A stretch of 36,566 bases of DNA from Bavariicoccus seileri WCC 4188 (GCF_000421665.1 NZ_ATXL01000020.1:1-36566); one strand, 5' to 3'. Shown: positions 16,155 to 24,921, counted from the stretch's first letter. Made by a program: numbers and translations. The notes: generated by a model not told the origin, from the sequence alone.

Positions 16155-17498
16155 TCATTTATCTTTTGGTTGTACTATTTGACTGATGCCTTTCAAAAAA
16201 TCATACCCTTTTGGAACCAGCGGCGTATAAAATTCACTAATCACACTCCCGCCTGTATCCACATAGCCTCGACCTTTAATGCGCTTCATAAAGAAATTTT
16301 TATCAACTTCACCAAACATCATGGAATATCCCAATTCACTCATCCTTCCCAAAGCCACACGGAAGTTAAATTGATCCCGAATCCCATCTCCTAAATATTT
16401 CGCATCCGGTCTTTGACAAGCTAAAATCAGAAAGAAACCAGACTGACGACCTAGCATGACAATTTGTTTAAGTTTATTCAAAATCACCGCACTTTCCTTC
16501 GTCGTTAACATCTCCATATAAGCCACATATTCATCAAAGATTAAAAAATTGGGCGGAAGTCCAAGATACGCATAATTCTCTCCTGTTTTGTAGTTAGGCA
16601 TTTCTTTCATTGCCTTGCTACGAGCCATCATACGTTCGTAAAAATCTTCCACACAAGCAGAAATTTCTTCCTTTTGAGAATAAACTTTAGGCATCACTGT
16701 ACTTAAATCGGCTAGGTCCGCATTTTTGGGATCAAGAACAAAAAGTTCGACATCAGATTTCAGTAAAGCCTCGATGATGGTGAGTAAAAAGTAAGTTTTC
16801 CCACCACCAGTGCCACCGGCGATTAACATATGAGGTAAAGAATCATACGCCCATACTTGATTTTTCATTAATCGCAAAGCCCCATTTTTTGCCACTACCT
16901 CCTCAATTCCAATTCGATTGGCAATCATATCGTAAAGCAAGGTATATTCCACATAAGAATCCTTGAGTTCCTTTTCTACGAGCTCACAATATAGCCCACT
17001 CTCCAACTTCTTTTCCAACTTTAAAAGCTGATCCTGATACTTTCCTAATGATATTTGGACACGAATGGAAAGCAAACCGTTCTTCATACGGTAATAGATT
17101 TTGGGAAAGTAACTGATAGTTTCTCTGGTTCGATTACTATTCAAATCTTTGAAAAAGCCTTCACTCTGAGTTTGTTTTACTTCATACCAATGATTTTCCA
17201 AAATCATCCGAGCTAACTTCTGTCGATGCCACAGACTCCGCCAGTGATCATGAAAGAAGTGCATATAAAGTAACAACATGCTCCCAGACAAAGCTAAACT
17301 CCCAAGCAGACAGATTAAATCTCTCATAGACCAAGAGATTTCAACAGTGGAAAGGGAAAGATTAGAAAAAGCCAGCTGCCTAATCTCTTGAAAATAGAAG
17401 ATACCCATCCAGCCAAGGAACAGAGCGATTAGCCAGCCAAGAACAAAGTGATAAATCAAGTGTTGATCGCCTGCTCGTATACGGTGTCCTTTGTACAT
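16155..17498 (-). CDS. FtsK/SpoIIIE-type coupling protein (Orf21/TcpA/ConQ)
   Basis: About 447 residues from ATG 17498 (MYKGHRIRAGDQ); a TTG seven codons upstream lies within the ribosome binding site GGAGGTGG and is less likely. Two N-terminal membrane helices (YHFVLGWLIALFLGWMGIFYF and LICLLGSLALSGSMLLLYMHF) precede a cytoplasmic motor with Walker A (AGGTGGGKTYFLL), Walker B (FLIFDEYVAYME) and ACQRPDAKYLGDGIRDQFNFR. It is the coupling ATPase that brings the relaxase-DNA complex to the channel. Gene order relative to the DUF961 genes and relaxase is as in Tn916, apart from the zeta and methyltransferase cargo between them. Confidence 0.93.
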   Translation of the reverse strand: MYKGHRIRAGDQHLIYHFVLGWLIALFLGWMGIFYFQEIRQLAFSNLSLSTVEISWSMRDLICLLGSLALSGSMLLLYMHFFHDHWRSLWHRQKLARMILENHWYEVKQTQSEGFFKDLNSNRTRETISYFPKIYYRMKNGLLSIRVQISLGKYQDQLLKLEKKLESGLYCELVEKELKDSYVEYTLLYDMIANRIGIEEVVAKNGALRLMKNQVWAYDSLPHMLIAGGTGGGKTYFLLTIIEALLKSDVELFVLDPKNADLADLSTVMPKVYSQKEEISACVEDFYERMMARSKAMKEMPNYKTGENYAYLGLPPNFLIFDEYVAYMEMLTTKESAVILNKLKQIVMLGRQSGFFLILACQRPDAKYLGDGIRDQFNFRVALGRMSELGYSMMFGEVDKNFFMKRIKGRGYVDTGGSVISEFYTPLVPKGYDFLKGISQIVQPKDK

Positions 17499-17567
17499 TC
17501 TGATAGTTTCCACCTCCAATTTAAAAAGCCCAAAAGGATTTCATTAGGCCAATTTCAACAAGTTATT

Positions 17568-17903
17568 CTAGTCATTTATCGCTATTGGAAGTTTGTTGGT
17601 TTCAACTAATTGCTTTAAAAAACTTTCAATGGCATCCGGCATTTCCACACCAATCTCTTCTAATACGGATTCGGCTTCCCGACACAAGCGTTCATCTACT
17701 TCCACAACAATGAAGAAAGAGCCTTCTTCATCTAACCAATCCAAGACATCGAACTCTTCTTCGTCTGGTTCAAGAAAATCTTGATGCATAATCAGAAATA
17801 CTTTTTCGTCCACCGTCAGAGCTTTGTTCACTTGTTCTTCGGTTAGCTCACCTTTTCCATATTGTTCCAGACAATCCATCATATGCTCAACATTAATTTC
17901 CAT
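17568..17903 (-). CDS. Acidic ICE protein with a RelB/DinJ-like C-terminus
   Basis: 111 residues from ATG 17903 (preceded by AGGTGAAGATT); a GTG nine bases earlier abuts the previous stop codon. The first two thirds are strongly acidic (MHQDFLEPDEEEFDVLDWLDEEG). The end, AESVLEEIGVEMPDAIESFL with KQLVETNKLPIAI, follows the ribbon-helix-helix RelB/DinJ antitoxin pattern. No RelE-like toxin gene is next to it, so it may be an orphan antitoxin-like regulator or simply a regulatory protein of the transfer operon. It sits between orf22-like and the coupling protein genes. Confidence 0.7.
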   Translation of the reverse strand: MEINVEHMMDCLEQYGKGELTEEQVNKALTVDEKVFLIMHQDFLEPDEEEFDVLDWLDEEGSFFIVVEVDERLCREAESVLEEIGVEMPDAIESFLKQLVETNKLPIAIND

Positions 17904-17912
17904 AATCTTCAC

Positions 17913-18287
17913 CTATTTCTTCCCTTCATTTTGATTGGCAGGATTTCCTTGATTTTGTGGATGTTTCAGCACCAAATCATCGGCCTTAATGAACCAATTG
18001 ACGGTGGTTCCTTCTCGGAAAACATAATTGGCAACGGTATCCACAATTGGATTGACCAACTCTACCTCTGCATCATAGGGAAACTCGCGTAAGGGTACAT
18101 TTGCCGGGATACTGACTTGGATCATTCGACCTTGGACTGAAGATTTCAAATTATAGGTCCTTTCTTTTACCTCATTACTAACCGTCCCATCCTCATTTTG
18201 TTTCCGTACTTCACGGCGTAATGCGGAAAACCGCAACTTGCCAAACGTTAATCCTGAATCTACGACAATACCTTCTGTTAATCTCAT
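17913..18287 (-). CDS. DUF961 family protein (YdcP/Orf22-like)
   Basis: 124 residues with the DUF961 opening MRLTEGIVVDSGLTFGKLRF and the segment VPLREFPYDAEVELVNPIV. Members form a conserved pair at the head of Tn916- and ICEBs1-type transfer operons; their exact role is not established, though they are linked to early transfer functions. The C-terminal tail (NQGNPANQNEGKK) is polar and disordered. ATG follows GGAGGAAAAAA, and the next gene starts at or just after its stop codon. Confidence 0.88.
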   Translation of the reverse strand: MRLTEGIVVDSGLTFGKLRFSALRREVRKQNEDGTVSNEVKERTYNLKSSVQGRMIQVSIPANVPLREFPYDAEVELVNPIVDTVANYVFREGTTVNWFIKADDLVLKHPQNQGNPANQNEGKK

Positions 18288-18297
18288 TTTTTTCCTC

Positions 18298-18612
18298 CTA
18301 TGCTTTCACTAAATCATCAACATACAACACGTAATCGGTAAATCCTCGGTTTTCAATTTCATAACCCTTGGCAACCAAGTGGGGATTGACAGCTTTCAAT
18401 GGTTGGTCTTGATCAAAATCCTTTTCCCCGGCTTCCGCTACGACCACCACTTCAATATCATCAGCGCGTTGCTTACTGGAGAATAAATGGTAACTCCGAC
18501 CAATCACGGTAGTATTTCGGCCATATCCTTCTGTTAAAACTTCGCCTTCTCCACCATAAGTCAATTTCCCAAAAGTTTCGGCCATATCTGGCACAACAAA
18601 TTTCAACTCCAT
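18298..18612 (-). CDS. DUF961 family protein (YdcO/Orf23-like)
   Basis: 104 residues, related in pattern to the following gene (MELKFVVPDMAETFGKLTYG; DQPLKAVNPHLVAKGYEIENRG). It is the first of the DUF961 pair of Tn916-type elements, ten base pairs before its partner. ATG is preceded by AGAGGAAAAGAAT. Function is unknown; conserved position suggests a part in processing or delivering the transfer strand. Confidence 0.88.
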   Translation of the reverse strand: MELKFVVPDMAETFGKLTYGGEGEVLTEGYGRNTTVIGRSYHLFSSKQRADDIEVVVVAEAGEKDFDQDQPLKAVNPHLVAKGYEIENRGFTDYVLYVDDLVKA

Positions 18613-18724
18613 ATTCTTTTCCTCTTTTCATTTTTAGTTTTGGATACAAAAATAGCTCGACCACTTTTTTTGGAGGCGGTCGCGCATATTGGTTCATACG
18701 ATTTACTTGTTTCATCTCATCACC

Positions 18725-21700
18725 TTAATTTCGGCGATTCCAGAAATAATAGCCAGCAGTCGCAAAAATCAAGGTAAAACCAATGAATAGTAGAACATTG
18801 GAATTTTTCTCCCCAGTTTGAGGGAATGTCTTCACTGTGGGACTAGGTTCTTGAGTGTCACTTGGAACAGTTGGTGTTTCTGGTTGTTCTGGCATAGTTG
18901 GTGTGGTTGGAATTTCTTTTGGTGTTAAGGTTTGAGATTTTTCTTTTAGATCTTCATTGTGTTTTCCATTGATATTGCCATCTTTGTCATAATTGATTTC
19001 TTTAAAGGTAAAACTTGTACCTTCAGGATATTTACTTGTGTCCACTTTTTCCGCAAGTACCGTTTTGGTGAATTCTTTATCATTCACTTCATAATCAATC
19101 TTGCCAGATTTCCAAATTTCTTTATTCGTACCATCCGGTAATAAAGCATAGAGAATGGTTTCGAAGGCCTCTTTTGATCCATCTAGCACATCATGGGTAA
19201 TGGTCACATCATCAAACATATCCATCACATCACCGTGAGTGAAAGTTTGTGAACCGTCTTCTAGGTGCGCCTTTGTTTGAATCGAAACATGACGTTCCAC
19301 AGTACAATTTACAGTTTGCGCTTGATTGTTCAAGCTAGCGTCTTTCGCTACTGGATTATCGCCTGCTTCAAAAGCTCTCTTGCTTTCATACACATAGTTG
19401 AATAAGACGATGGTTTTATCCAAGACTTGTTCAGTCGTCAATTTATGGAGAATTTCCCAGGTTCCCGTTTTCTCTTTGTTCGCCAATGTTGCGGTTGTTT
19501 CCGCAAGTACGACTGGTTTCGCTTTTTCATCTTTTTCTTGAGCTGCCTTGGTGGCTTCCACGTCAATCGATTGAGCTACGATATACCAATCTTCTTTGAT
19601 TTCATGCAAGTTGTAGCTCAATTTATCGACTAGCTCAGTAGAATCAAGAGTAGTTAATTCCTTGTTACCTCCTTTCCAAGTCGCAAGAGAAGTTAAGCTA
19701 TCTTCTTCCTCTGGCAAATCATAAAGCATCAGACGATTCAAGCTGACTGAGAAATTCTTATTAGTTAGCTTCTCATATGGAACTGTTACTGTTTTAATCG
19801 GTTGTTTTTGCCCTTTTTCGGTAATGGTAAAGACATACTCGCTCTTAGCATAGTCTTCTTTATTTTCTTTGAAAGTAGAACGGATTTCTAGCGGTGTAAT
19901 CTTTTGGAATCCTTCTGGTGCTTCTACTTCTTCTAGTAAATAATCACCATAAGGAAAATTTTCAAATTTGCCATAGCCATCAACCCCTAGTTGATCATTG
20001 TAGGCTGTGGTCTCTTCATCTTCAGCACCTGTGATTTCATTGGTTCCTTCCAATGGCGACACTTTAAACGTTAAGTCGTTAAAACCAGTTTCAGTTGTTC
20101 CCGCTGCTGATCCGGCAAATTTAAAGAAATCAAAGCCGAAACGAATTACTTGTTCCTTGGCAGTAACGTCAAGCTTGATTACTACGTTTTTTGCGGTATC
20201 ATCAACTTTTTTGATGGAAACAGGGTATTTTGTTTCATCCAAAGTATAGCCTTCTGGCGCTTTTGTTTCTTGCCAGTAATACTCATTAATGGCTAAATGC
20301 TTCACAGCAACCTGGTTTTTTTCGTCTAATGCCAAAGTCACGGTTTCATCAGAAGCTTTCGTGCCCTTCACTAATTCTGGTTTGAAAGTCTCATTCCATT
20401 TGACCGCTTGACCATCTTTTGCAGTAAAGAGAGTATATTCAGCTCCTGTAAACTCAGCTTTCCCTTGAGTTTTATCCCCAGTATCTTTGTCTTCTTTCGT
20501 CAAAGTGGTTTCACCAGTAATTTCTTGATTTTGGCCTTTTACGTTACTGGTAACAAGCGCCACGGTTTGATTGGCATACTTCAATTCAACTTTTACTGGT
20601 TTGAAAGTATTCACGAAACTATTAGATGCTTTGGTTTCTGTCACATAATAGGTTCCTAATTCCAACGCATTAGCAATCTCTTTTGCTGTTTCTGCATGAC
20701 CTTTTTCGTCAGTCGTGATTTCTTTAACGATTTCACCAGTTGGGCTATCTTTTCGGATAGCAAACGTATTTCCAGCTAGTGAGTAATTCTCATTCCAAAG
20801 ATCAGTCCCGGTTTCAACTCCGGTTTTATCCAAAATGATTTGACCTTTTTCCCGAGTGTTTTTTGAAGTCACGGAAATGGTCTCCCCAGCTTTTATAGTG
20901 GCAGTCATGGGTGTGGTATCAATCGTATAAGGAGCTGGTACGGATTTTTCGGTAATCGTTATTTTGGTACCATGAGGAAGCCCATCCAGTGTAGCAATTC
21001 CTTCCTTATCCGTAGTCACGTCTTTTTCAGGAAGTACCTTGCCAAAATCTAAATGGAAAACTGTCCCCGGTACAATCTCCCCAGATTCTTTATCAACTTT
21101 TTTAATCTTTAACGAACCCTCAGTTTTAACATCAATTTTAACAGTATATGTGTTGGGTTTATCAATTGCCCCGGCCATTAAAGTCTGTTGACCCGCTTTT
21201 TTATAAGCTACCGGTGTTCCTGTATTAGCGGATTTCTTTAAGGTTAACACGCCGCTTTCGTTTGAATTGGCATTCGGGGTAATCACTAATTGATTGCCAT
21301 TCACCCGATAATCAATGTTTGCGGTATTTTCAACAACCTCATCAAACTCCGATAAATTCAAGCCGTTAGCATCTGTCACAGTAGTCGATTGACCTAACAC
21401 GGTTTTCACTGTGGAATTATGAAAGCTTGGTTTCTTCTGATAGTCCGCAATTGCTTGATTGATTTTTGCCTCAATGGCCGCAATGTTTACTGCACTACCG
21501 TCTGAGCGTTTAATTGAGTGTAGTGTATAACCATTGACTTCTTGCCAGATCATCTTTTGGGCAACGACATGTGTATCCACATCTGTACCCGCTTCTTTCC
21601 ATAAAACCGAAACTAGTTTTGCTTTTTCTGACATATCAGGTAATGGATTTTTCTCATAGCCTGGTGTGAATTCGTTGTAAATCGGCACCCCTGGCTCAAT

Positions 21701-21952
21701 ACAGAAAATATCTTGTTTCACACCATTGTAGACAGCATAGTGCGGAACAGTGAATTCTGACATGGGACGACCATCACTAAACGTCCCTTCGACAGCATAT
21801 TGGTGAGCCAAATCCAATTCAACTGTCACTATTTGTGCATGCGTGATTTCCTCTGCAAAAGCAATCGTTGGGCCAAGTGATCCACCGATTGTTTGGCATA
21901 AAAGACCAAGTGTCGCGAGCAAGCGCCAATTCTTAAATCTTGGCTTTTTCAT
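18725..21952 (-). CDS. Wall-anchored thioester/CnaB-repeat adhesin carried by the ICE
   Basis: 1075 residues. Signal peptide of about 34 residues (KNWRLLATLGLLCQTIGG, then FAEE) is followed by a probable thioester domain (about 60-200) with its Cys in YNGVKQDIFCIEPGVPIYNE and a Gln in VVAQKMIWQEVNGY. Several SpaA/CnaB-type beta repeats follow (LKIKKVDKESGEIVPGTVFH; TLTKEDKDTGD; EYYWQETKAPEGYTLDE), then a VaFE-type region near 890-1000 and a Pro/Thr stalk. The sorting signal is FPQTGE at 1043, a membrane helix and NRRN. FPQTG is a known variant of LPXTG in enterococci and relatives. Such proteins covalently grip host or cell surfaces; here it may aid mating-pair contact. AAAGGAG precedes the ATG. 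Confidence 0.92.
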   Translation of the reverse strand: MKKPRFKNWRLLATLGLLCQTIGGSLGPTIAFAEEITHAQIVTVELDLAHQYAVEGTFSDGRPMSEFTVPHYAVYNGVKQDIFCIEPGVPIYNEFTPGYEKNPLPDMSEKAKLVSVLWKEAGTDVDTHVVAQKMIWQEVNGYTLHSIKRSDGSAVNIAAIEAKINQAIADYQKKPSFHNSTVKTVLGQSTTVTDANGLNLSEFDEVVENTANIDYRVNGNQLVITPNANSNESGVLTLKKSANTGTPVAYKKAGQQTLMAGAIDKPNTYTVKIDVKTEGSLKIKKVDKESGEIVPGTVFHLDFGKVLPEKDVTTDKEGIATLDGLPHGTKITITEKSVPAPYTIDTTPMTATIKAGETISVTSKNTREKGQIILDKTGVETGTDLWNENYSLAGNTFAIRKDSPTGEIVKEITTDEKGHAETAKEIANALELGTYYVTETKASNSFVNTFKPVKVELKYANQTVALVTSNVKGQNQEITGETTLTKEDKDTGDKTQGKAEFTGAEYTLFTAKDGQAVKWNETFKPELVKGTKASDETVTLALDEKNQVAVKHLAINEYYWQETKAPEGYTLDETKYPVSIKKVDDTAKNVVIKLDVTAKEQVIRFGFDFFKFAGSAAGTTETGFNDLTFKVSPLEGTNEITGAEDEETTAYNDQLGVDGYGKFENFPYGDYLLEEVEAPEGFQKITPLEIRSTFKENKEDYAKSEYVFTITEKGQKQPIKTVTVPYEKLTNKNFSVSLNRLMLYDLPEEEDSLTSLATWKGGNKELTTLDSTELVDKLSYNLHEIKEDWYIVAQSIDVEATKAAQEKDEKAKPVVLAETTATLANKEKTGTWEILHKLTTEQVLDKTIVLFNYVYESKRAFEAGDNPVAKDASLNNQAQTVNCTVERHVSIQTKAHLEDGSQTFTHGDVMDMFDDVTITHDVLDGSKEAFETILYALLPDGTNKEIWKSGKIDYEVNDKEFTKTVLAEKVDTSKYPEGTSFTFKEINYDKDGNINGKHNEDLKEKSQTLTPKEIPTTPTMPEQPETPTVPSDTQEPSPTVKTFPQTGEKNSNVLLFIGFTLIFATAGYYFWNRRN

Positions 21953-21982
21953 AAAATAAATCTCCTTTCGTTTTTGGGTAAT

Positions 21983-22017
21983 AAAAAAAGACGTCCAAAT
22001 ATTAATTTTGAACGTCT
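21983..22017 (-). terminator. Terminator after the RT-protease gene
   Basis: agacgtccaaa (21989-21999) pairs with ttttgaacgtct (22006-22017) with one mismatch; on the minus strand TTTTTTTAT follows. It ends the retron transcript just before the adhesin gene, so the adhesin and transfer genes need a separate promoter. Confidence 0.82.
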
Positions 22018-22026
22018 AGCAACTTC

Positions 22027-23709
22027 TTAAAATTTAAAAAGTGTATATGTCAATGTTGTAAGTTTTTCTTCATCAACATATTTTATTGGTATAGCTCTAT
22101 TTAAAGCTATTCGACGACCCTCTGTTGCTATACCAATTACTTTGTCACTTTTATTTATAATAGGACCTCCACTATTCCCGGCAAAAATTATTGGAGAAAT
22201 TTCGTACATCTCAACCTTTTTAGAAAATGTTGTTCTTAAATAATCCCCACGCTCCATCTTTAATTGATCACCCTCACTAAAATCAGGATAGCCAAGTAAC
22301 GTAATCGTCTCATTTTGTTCAGGTTCTCTTAATTCCCTTTCAAACCCATTATTCAAAATAATTTGATCTTCTGGAATGAGAATTACCAAATCTAGTTCTT
22401 CACTAAAAAAAGAAATTTTAGCACTAATTTTTTTGGACTGGCTTGCACCGAATCTCAAGTTAACAAAGTATTCAGTTTCACGTGGTAAAAAACCATCTTT
22501 AATTGAATCTATAACAAACTCAAAAACATGATAGTTAGAAACTATACCAATGCCTTTTATTAAAAAACCGGTTCCTTGTCCATAATCAATTTCTGAAAAG
22601 ATATTCATCTCATTATCTTTTTTCCATAATTGTATATTTGTTTGTGGAACTACACAAACAAGATTAGGAAGCTGGGATAACCCTGAATCTATTACTATAG
22701 GTTTTTCGTCTTTAAATTGGTCTACTACTAATAATAATTTGTTAAATCGTTTAGCCAAACCAATGAAAAGTGCATCATTTTTCCCACGAACCATTCCAAC
22801 ATAACTAATCATACCTTTTATGACTTTCATAAGGCGCCCTATTGAATCACCTTTATAATCACTTTCAGCAAATTTTGTAGCCGGAATAGACAAATCATCT
22901 AAATTTGACTCAATTGAAAATAGCATCGCACGAATCTTTCGAATAAACCTTCTATCGATATTTAGTTTTCTGTTTACCTTAATCCCTGTTACCTCTTGAT
23001 GTTGATTATTGTTTTGTAGTCTGGTTTTTGATGAATTAATTTCAAAACCATTTTTTTCAACTATTTCAATTAGTTCATTACCTAAGCAAATTTCACCATT
23101 ATTTCTTCTTACAAGCTTTCTACTAAAGGTTGAATTAGTGGAAAACGTTATATCATCCGCATATCTTGAATAAGTAATTTTTCCCAATTTTCTTGCCAGG
23201 TTAATAAGTTCCTTATCCAAGGTCTTACAAAGAATATTTGAAATTGTTGGTGAAGTCGGTGCTCCCTGAGGTAAAAAACCATCTGGATGACAACAAAGAT
23301 TAGTTAGTGTAGATGCAACTATACTACTTAGTTTAAAATAATTTATAAACATACTTCTTACTCTGCCAGATGAAATACTTGGAAAAAAATCTAGTAAGTC
23401 AATATTCAAAATATATTTTTTCTTTAAATGCAAGCTTGCATTTTGGACTGTACTTCTTCCTTGAACAAATCCAAAGGCTCTAGAGCTCGGATTAAAACTA
23501 GAAATCAAAATCGTATTTAGTTTTTTTTGAAGCTGAAGTAGCTCATCACTTGGAACAAATATTTTACGCGAATCACCGTTTTTTTTAGGAATCTCTATTT
23601 CAGTATAGAAGTTATCGCGTTCCTCAAATAATAATCGTCTAAGGTATCCTGTGGATATACCTAAAGCTTTTGCTATTTGGTCAAATGTAGAAATATCTTG
23701 AATTCTCAT
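22027..23709 (-). CDS. Retron-type reverse transcriptase fused to a trypsin-like serine protease
   Basis: 560 residues. The N-terminal half (1 to about 325) is a retron RT: the region X motif NAxxH (N90-ASL-H94), LNIDLLDFFPSIS (about 101-113), LPQGAPTSPTISN (146-158), catalytic YADD (183-186) in SRYADDITFS, and the region Y VTG triplet (240-242). The C-terminal part (about 345-560) is a trypsin-like protease with the full triad: His394 in VSNYHV, Asp440 in EELDLVILIP and Ser513 in GNSGGP. RT-protease fusions are known from retron surveys, where the fused part is the presumed effector. The protease has no signal peptide, so it acts in the cytoplasm. A structured RNA region lies just upstream; GTGGAGTAAC precedes the ATG. 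Confidence 0.92.
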   Translation of the reverse strand: MRIQDISTFDQIAKALGISTGYLRRLLFEERDNFYTEIEIPKKNGDSRKIFVPSDELLQLQKKLNTILISSFNPSSRAFGFVQGRSTVQNASLHLKKKYILNIDLLDFFPSISSGRVRSMFINYFKLSSIVASTLTNLCCHPDGFLPQGAPTSPTISNILCKTLDKELINLARKLGKITYSRYADDITFSTNSTFSRKLVRRNNGEICLGNELIEIVEKNGFEINSSKTRLQNNNQHQEVTGIKVNRKLNIDRRFIRKIRAMLFSIESNLDDLSIPATKFAESDYKGDSIGRLMKVIKGMISYVGMVRGKNDALFIGLAKRFNKLLLVVDQFKDEKPIVIDSGLSQLPNLVCVVPQTNIQLWKKDNEMNIFSEIDYGQGTGFLIKGIGIVSNYHVFEFVIDSIKDGFLPRETEYFVNLRFGASQSKKISAKISFFSEELDLVILIPEDQIILNNGFERELREPEQNETITLLGYPDFSEGDQLKMERGDYLRTTFSKKVEMYEISPIIFAGNSGGPIINKSDKVIGIATEGRRIALNRAIPIKYVDEEKLTTLTYTLFKF

Positions 23710-23733
23710 AAAATAATGTTACTCCACTAATAT

Positions 23734-23878
23734 TGAGGGAAGCTCTACCGCTTTCGCATTACATTAGGTAACAAGTTAACCAGTACAGTAAGAAAGTACA
23801 GAAGCGAGCAGGAGACACGTTCTTGTACCATTAATATTTATGGTCGCAGTTTACACAACCCAAATTCAACTTCCCTCA
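23734..23878 (-). ncRNA. Candidate retron msr-msd non-coding RNA
   Basis: Immediately upstream of the RT start and on the same strand. The flanking a1/a2 repeats are tgagggaag (23734-23742) and its exact complement cttccctca (23870-23878), 145 bp apart end to end. Inside, accat/atggt (23827-23844) can form an msr-type hairpin. A longer stem, acattaggtaacaag (23761-23775) against cttgtaccattaatatt (23822-23838, small bulges), can form the msd hairpin; the two are partly alternative. The RNA also holds a GCGAAAGC mini-hairpin near its 3' end. Position, size and end-pairing fit retron architecture. The branching G and msDNA ends are not assigned. Confidence 0.72.
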
Positions 23879-23935
23879 TCGCTATATTATCAAAATATAA
23901 ACTATTCTTCTACACCTATTTTAGAAGGATACATA

Positions 23936-24586
23936 TTATCTTTCATCAAATTTTTTTCTCTGCTTATAGATTTTGATTCTTCGATAATCAAATCCTATCT
24001 CTGTCATTAATTCCTCCCAGTTTTTATTTGTTCTTTTCATAATTGTATCAACTGATGGTAGTTTTGGGGATTGAGCTAATTTTCGAAACTTTGTCATTGA
24101 TAAATCATCTTGTAGATCCAAGCGGATTATTTCATTTTTTAATTCTAACAGTAGTTCGAAATCAGTAAATCGAGGGCCACCATTTTTTTCTTTAAAAAGT
24201 GGACGTATATCTCCTAACCGCTTCTTAACAGTGCTAAGTGAAGGAATATCCTTCCCTACTGATTTTTGTTCGTACATTCGTTGAGAACTTATCTTTTCAC
24301 ACTTAATAAAAGCTTCTACTATTTTCAATAATTCTTGTTCTGACATTTTAGCCCATTTTCCATAACCAGTATTTTCTTGTCCTATACTAATCAATAAATT
24401 CTCCCATGATCCATATTTTTTGTTAATGAACCACATGCTTGGTGCAGAATTTGGATTTTCTGATAGCTTTTTCTGGTATTGACGGCTGGATTTAATTCCG
24501 TGTTTTTCAATGAATTCATTAATTGTTAAAATCAGTTTTAAATCACTTTGATTTTTCCAGATAACACGCCCATCATTTTGCTTCAC
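23936..24586 (-). CDS. Protein with HNH-endonuclease-associated repeats, possibly DNA-binding
   Basis: 216 residues, basic, built from three or four degenerate repeats of about 55 residues. Each pairs a helix carrying Pro-Ser (NSAPSMWFINKKYGSWENLL; IPSLSTVKKRLGDIR; LPSVDTIMKRTNKNWEELM) with a G-x-W or N-x-W turn and an Ile-Gly end. This resembles the homing-endonuclease-associated repeat that occurs as a DNA-binding unit in HNH proteins, but no HNH core is visible. It lies just upstream of the retron RNA, same strand, with similar A/T richness, and may be a retron accessory or a regulator of the element's right end. Function is not known. Confidence 0.7.
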   Translation of the reverse strand: MKQNDGRVIWKNQSDLKLILTINEFIEKHGIKSSRQYQKKLSENPNSAPSMWFINKKYGSWENLLISIGQENTGYGKWAKMSEQELLKIVEAFIKCEKISSQRMYEQKSVGKDIPSLSTVKKRLGDIRPLFKEKNGGPRFTDFELLLELKNEIIRLDLQDDLSMTKFRKLAQSPKLPSVDTIMKRTNKNWEELMTEIGFDYRRIKIYKQRKKFDER

Positions 24587-24893
24587 GTTAAAAACTCCTA
24601 AAAATTATTTAGATAGAAGCCTATCACATCAACTTTTTAGTAGAAAAGTACATGTTTTGCCTTTTTTACTAATAGCTGACCCTTTGAGAAACTCGGGTTC
24701 TAAAGTTACTAAATTCGGTAAATGTTTTGGTATTTTTCGTATTATATTTGTCGTCAGACTGACTACTAAATTTTGTCCTATTTTGACGACACTGATAGTC
24801 AATATCGGACAATCTAGGACAATTTAGGGGAATATGGGTGAAAAATGAACCAAAACAGCCAAAAATGGCTTAAAACTGTGATAGAGAAAAAAG
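24587..24893. other. Non-coding ICE/chromosome boundary region
   Basis: No credible gene. It holds a tandem 10-bp repeat ggacaatcta/ggacaattta (about 24807-24826), a related inverted copy (ttttgtcctatttt, about 24771-24784), the partial inverted repeat gtcgtcag ... gacgacactga (about 24750-24795) and a hairpin agccaaaaatggct (24857-24870). Short repeats of this kind are typical of the integrase-binding ends of ICEs. The right attachment site is expected here or in the adjoining rplS terminator, but it cannot be defined without the left junction. Confidence 0.5.
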
Positions 24894-24921
24894 AAAAAGC
24901 CCTTGATATACAAGGACTTTT
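24894..24921 (-). terminator. Terminator of rplS
   Basis: Minus strand stem AAAGTCCTTG/CAAGGGCTTT (one mismatch) with loop tatat, followed by TTCTTTTTTC. It lies 35 bp after the rplS stop. Its ccttg-atata-caagg core is also palindromic in a way that could serve a tyrosine integrase. Confidence 0.85.

Noticed and set aside
18473-18715. 80-codon minus-strand frame with Arg/Trp-rich end before the DUF961 gene
   Set aside because: Most of it overlaps the well-supported DUF961 gene out of frame; its composition is not protein-like and no family pattern is seen.
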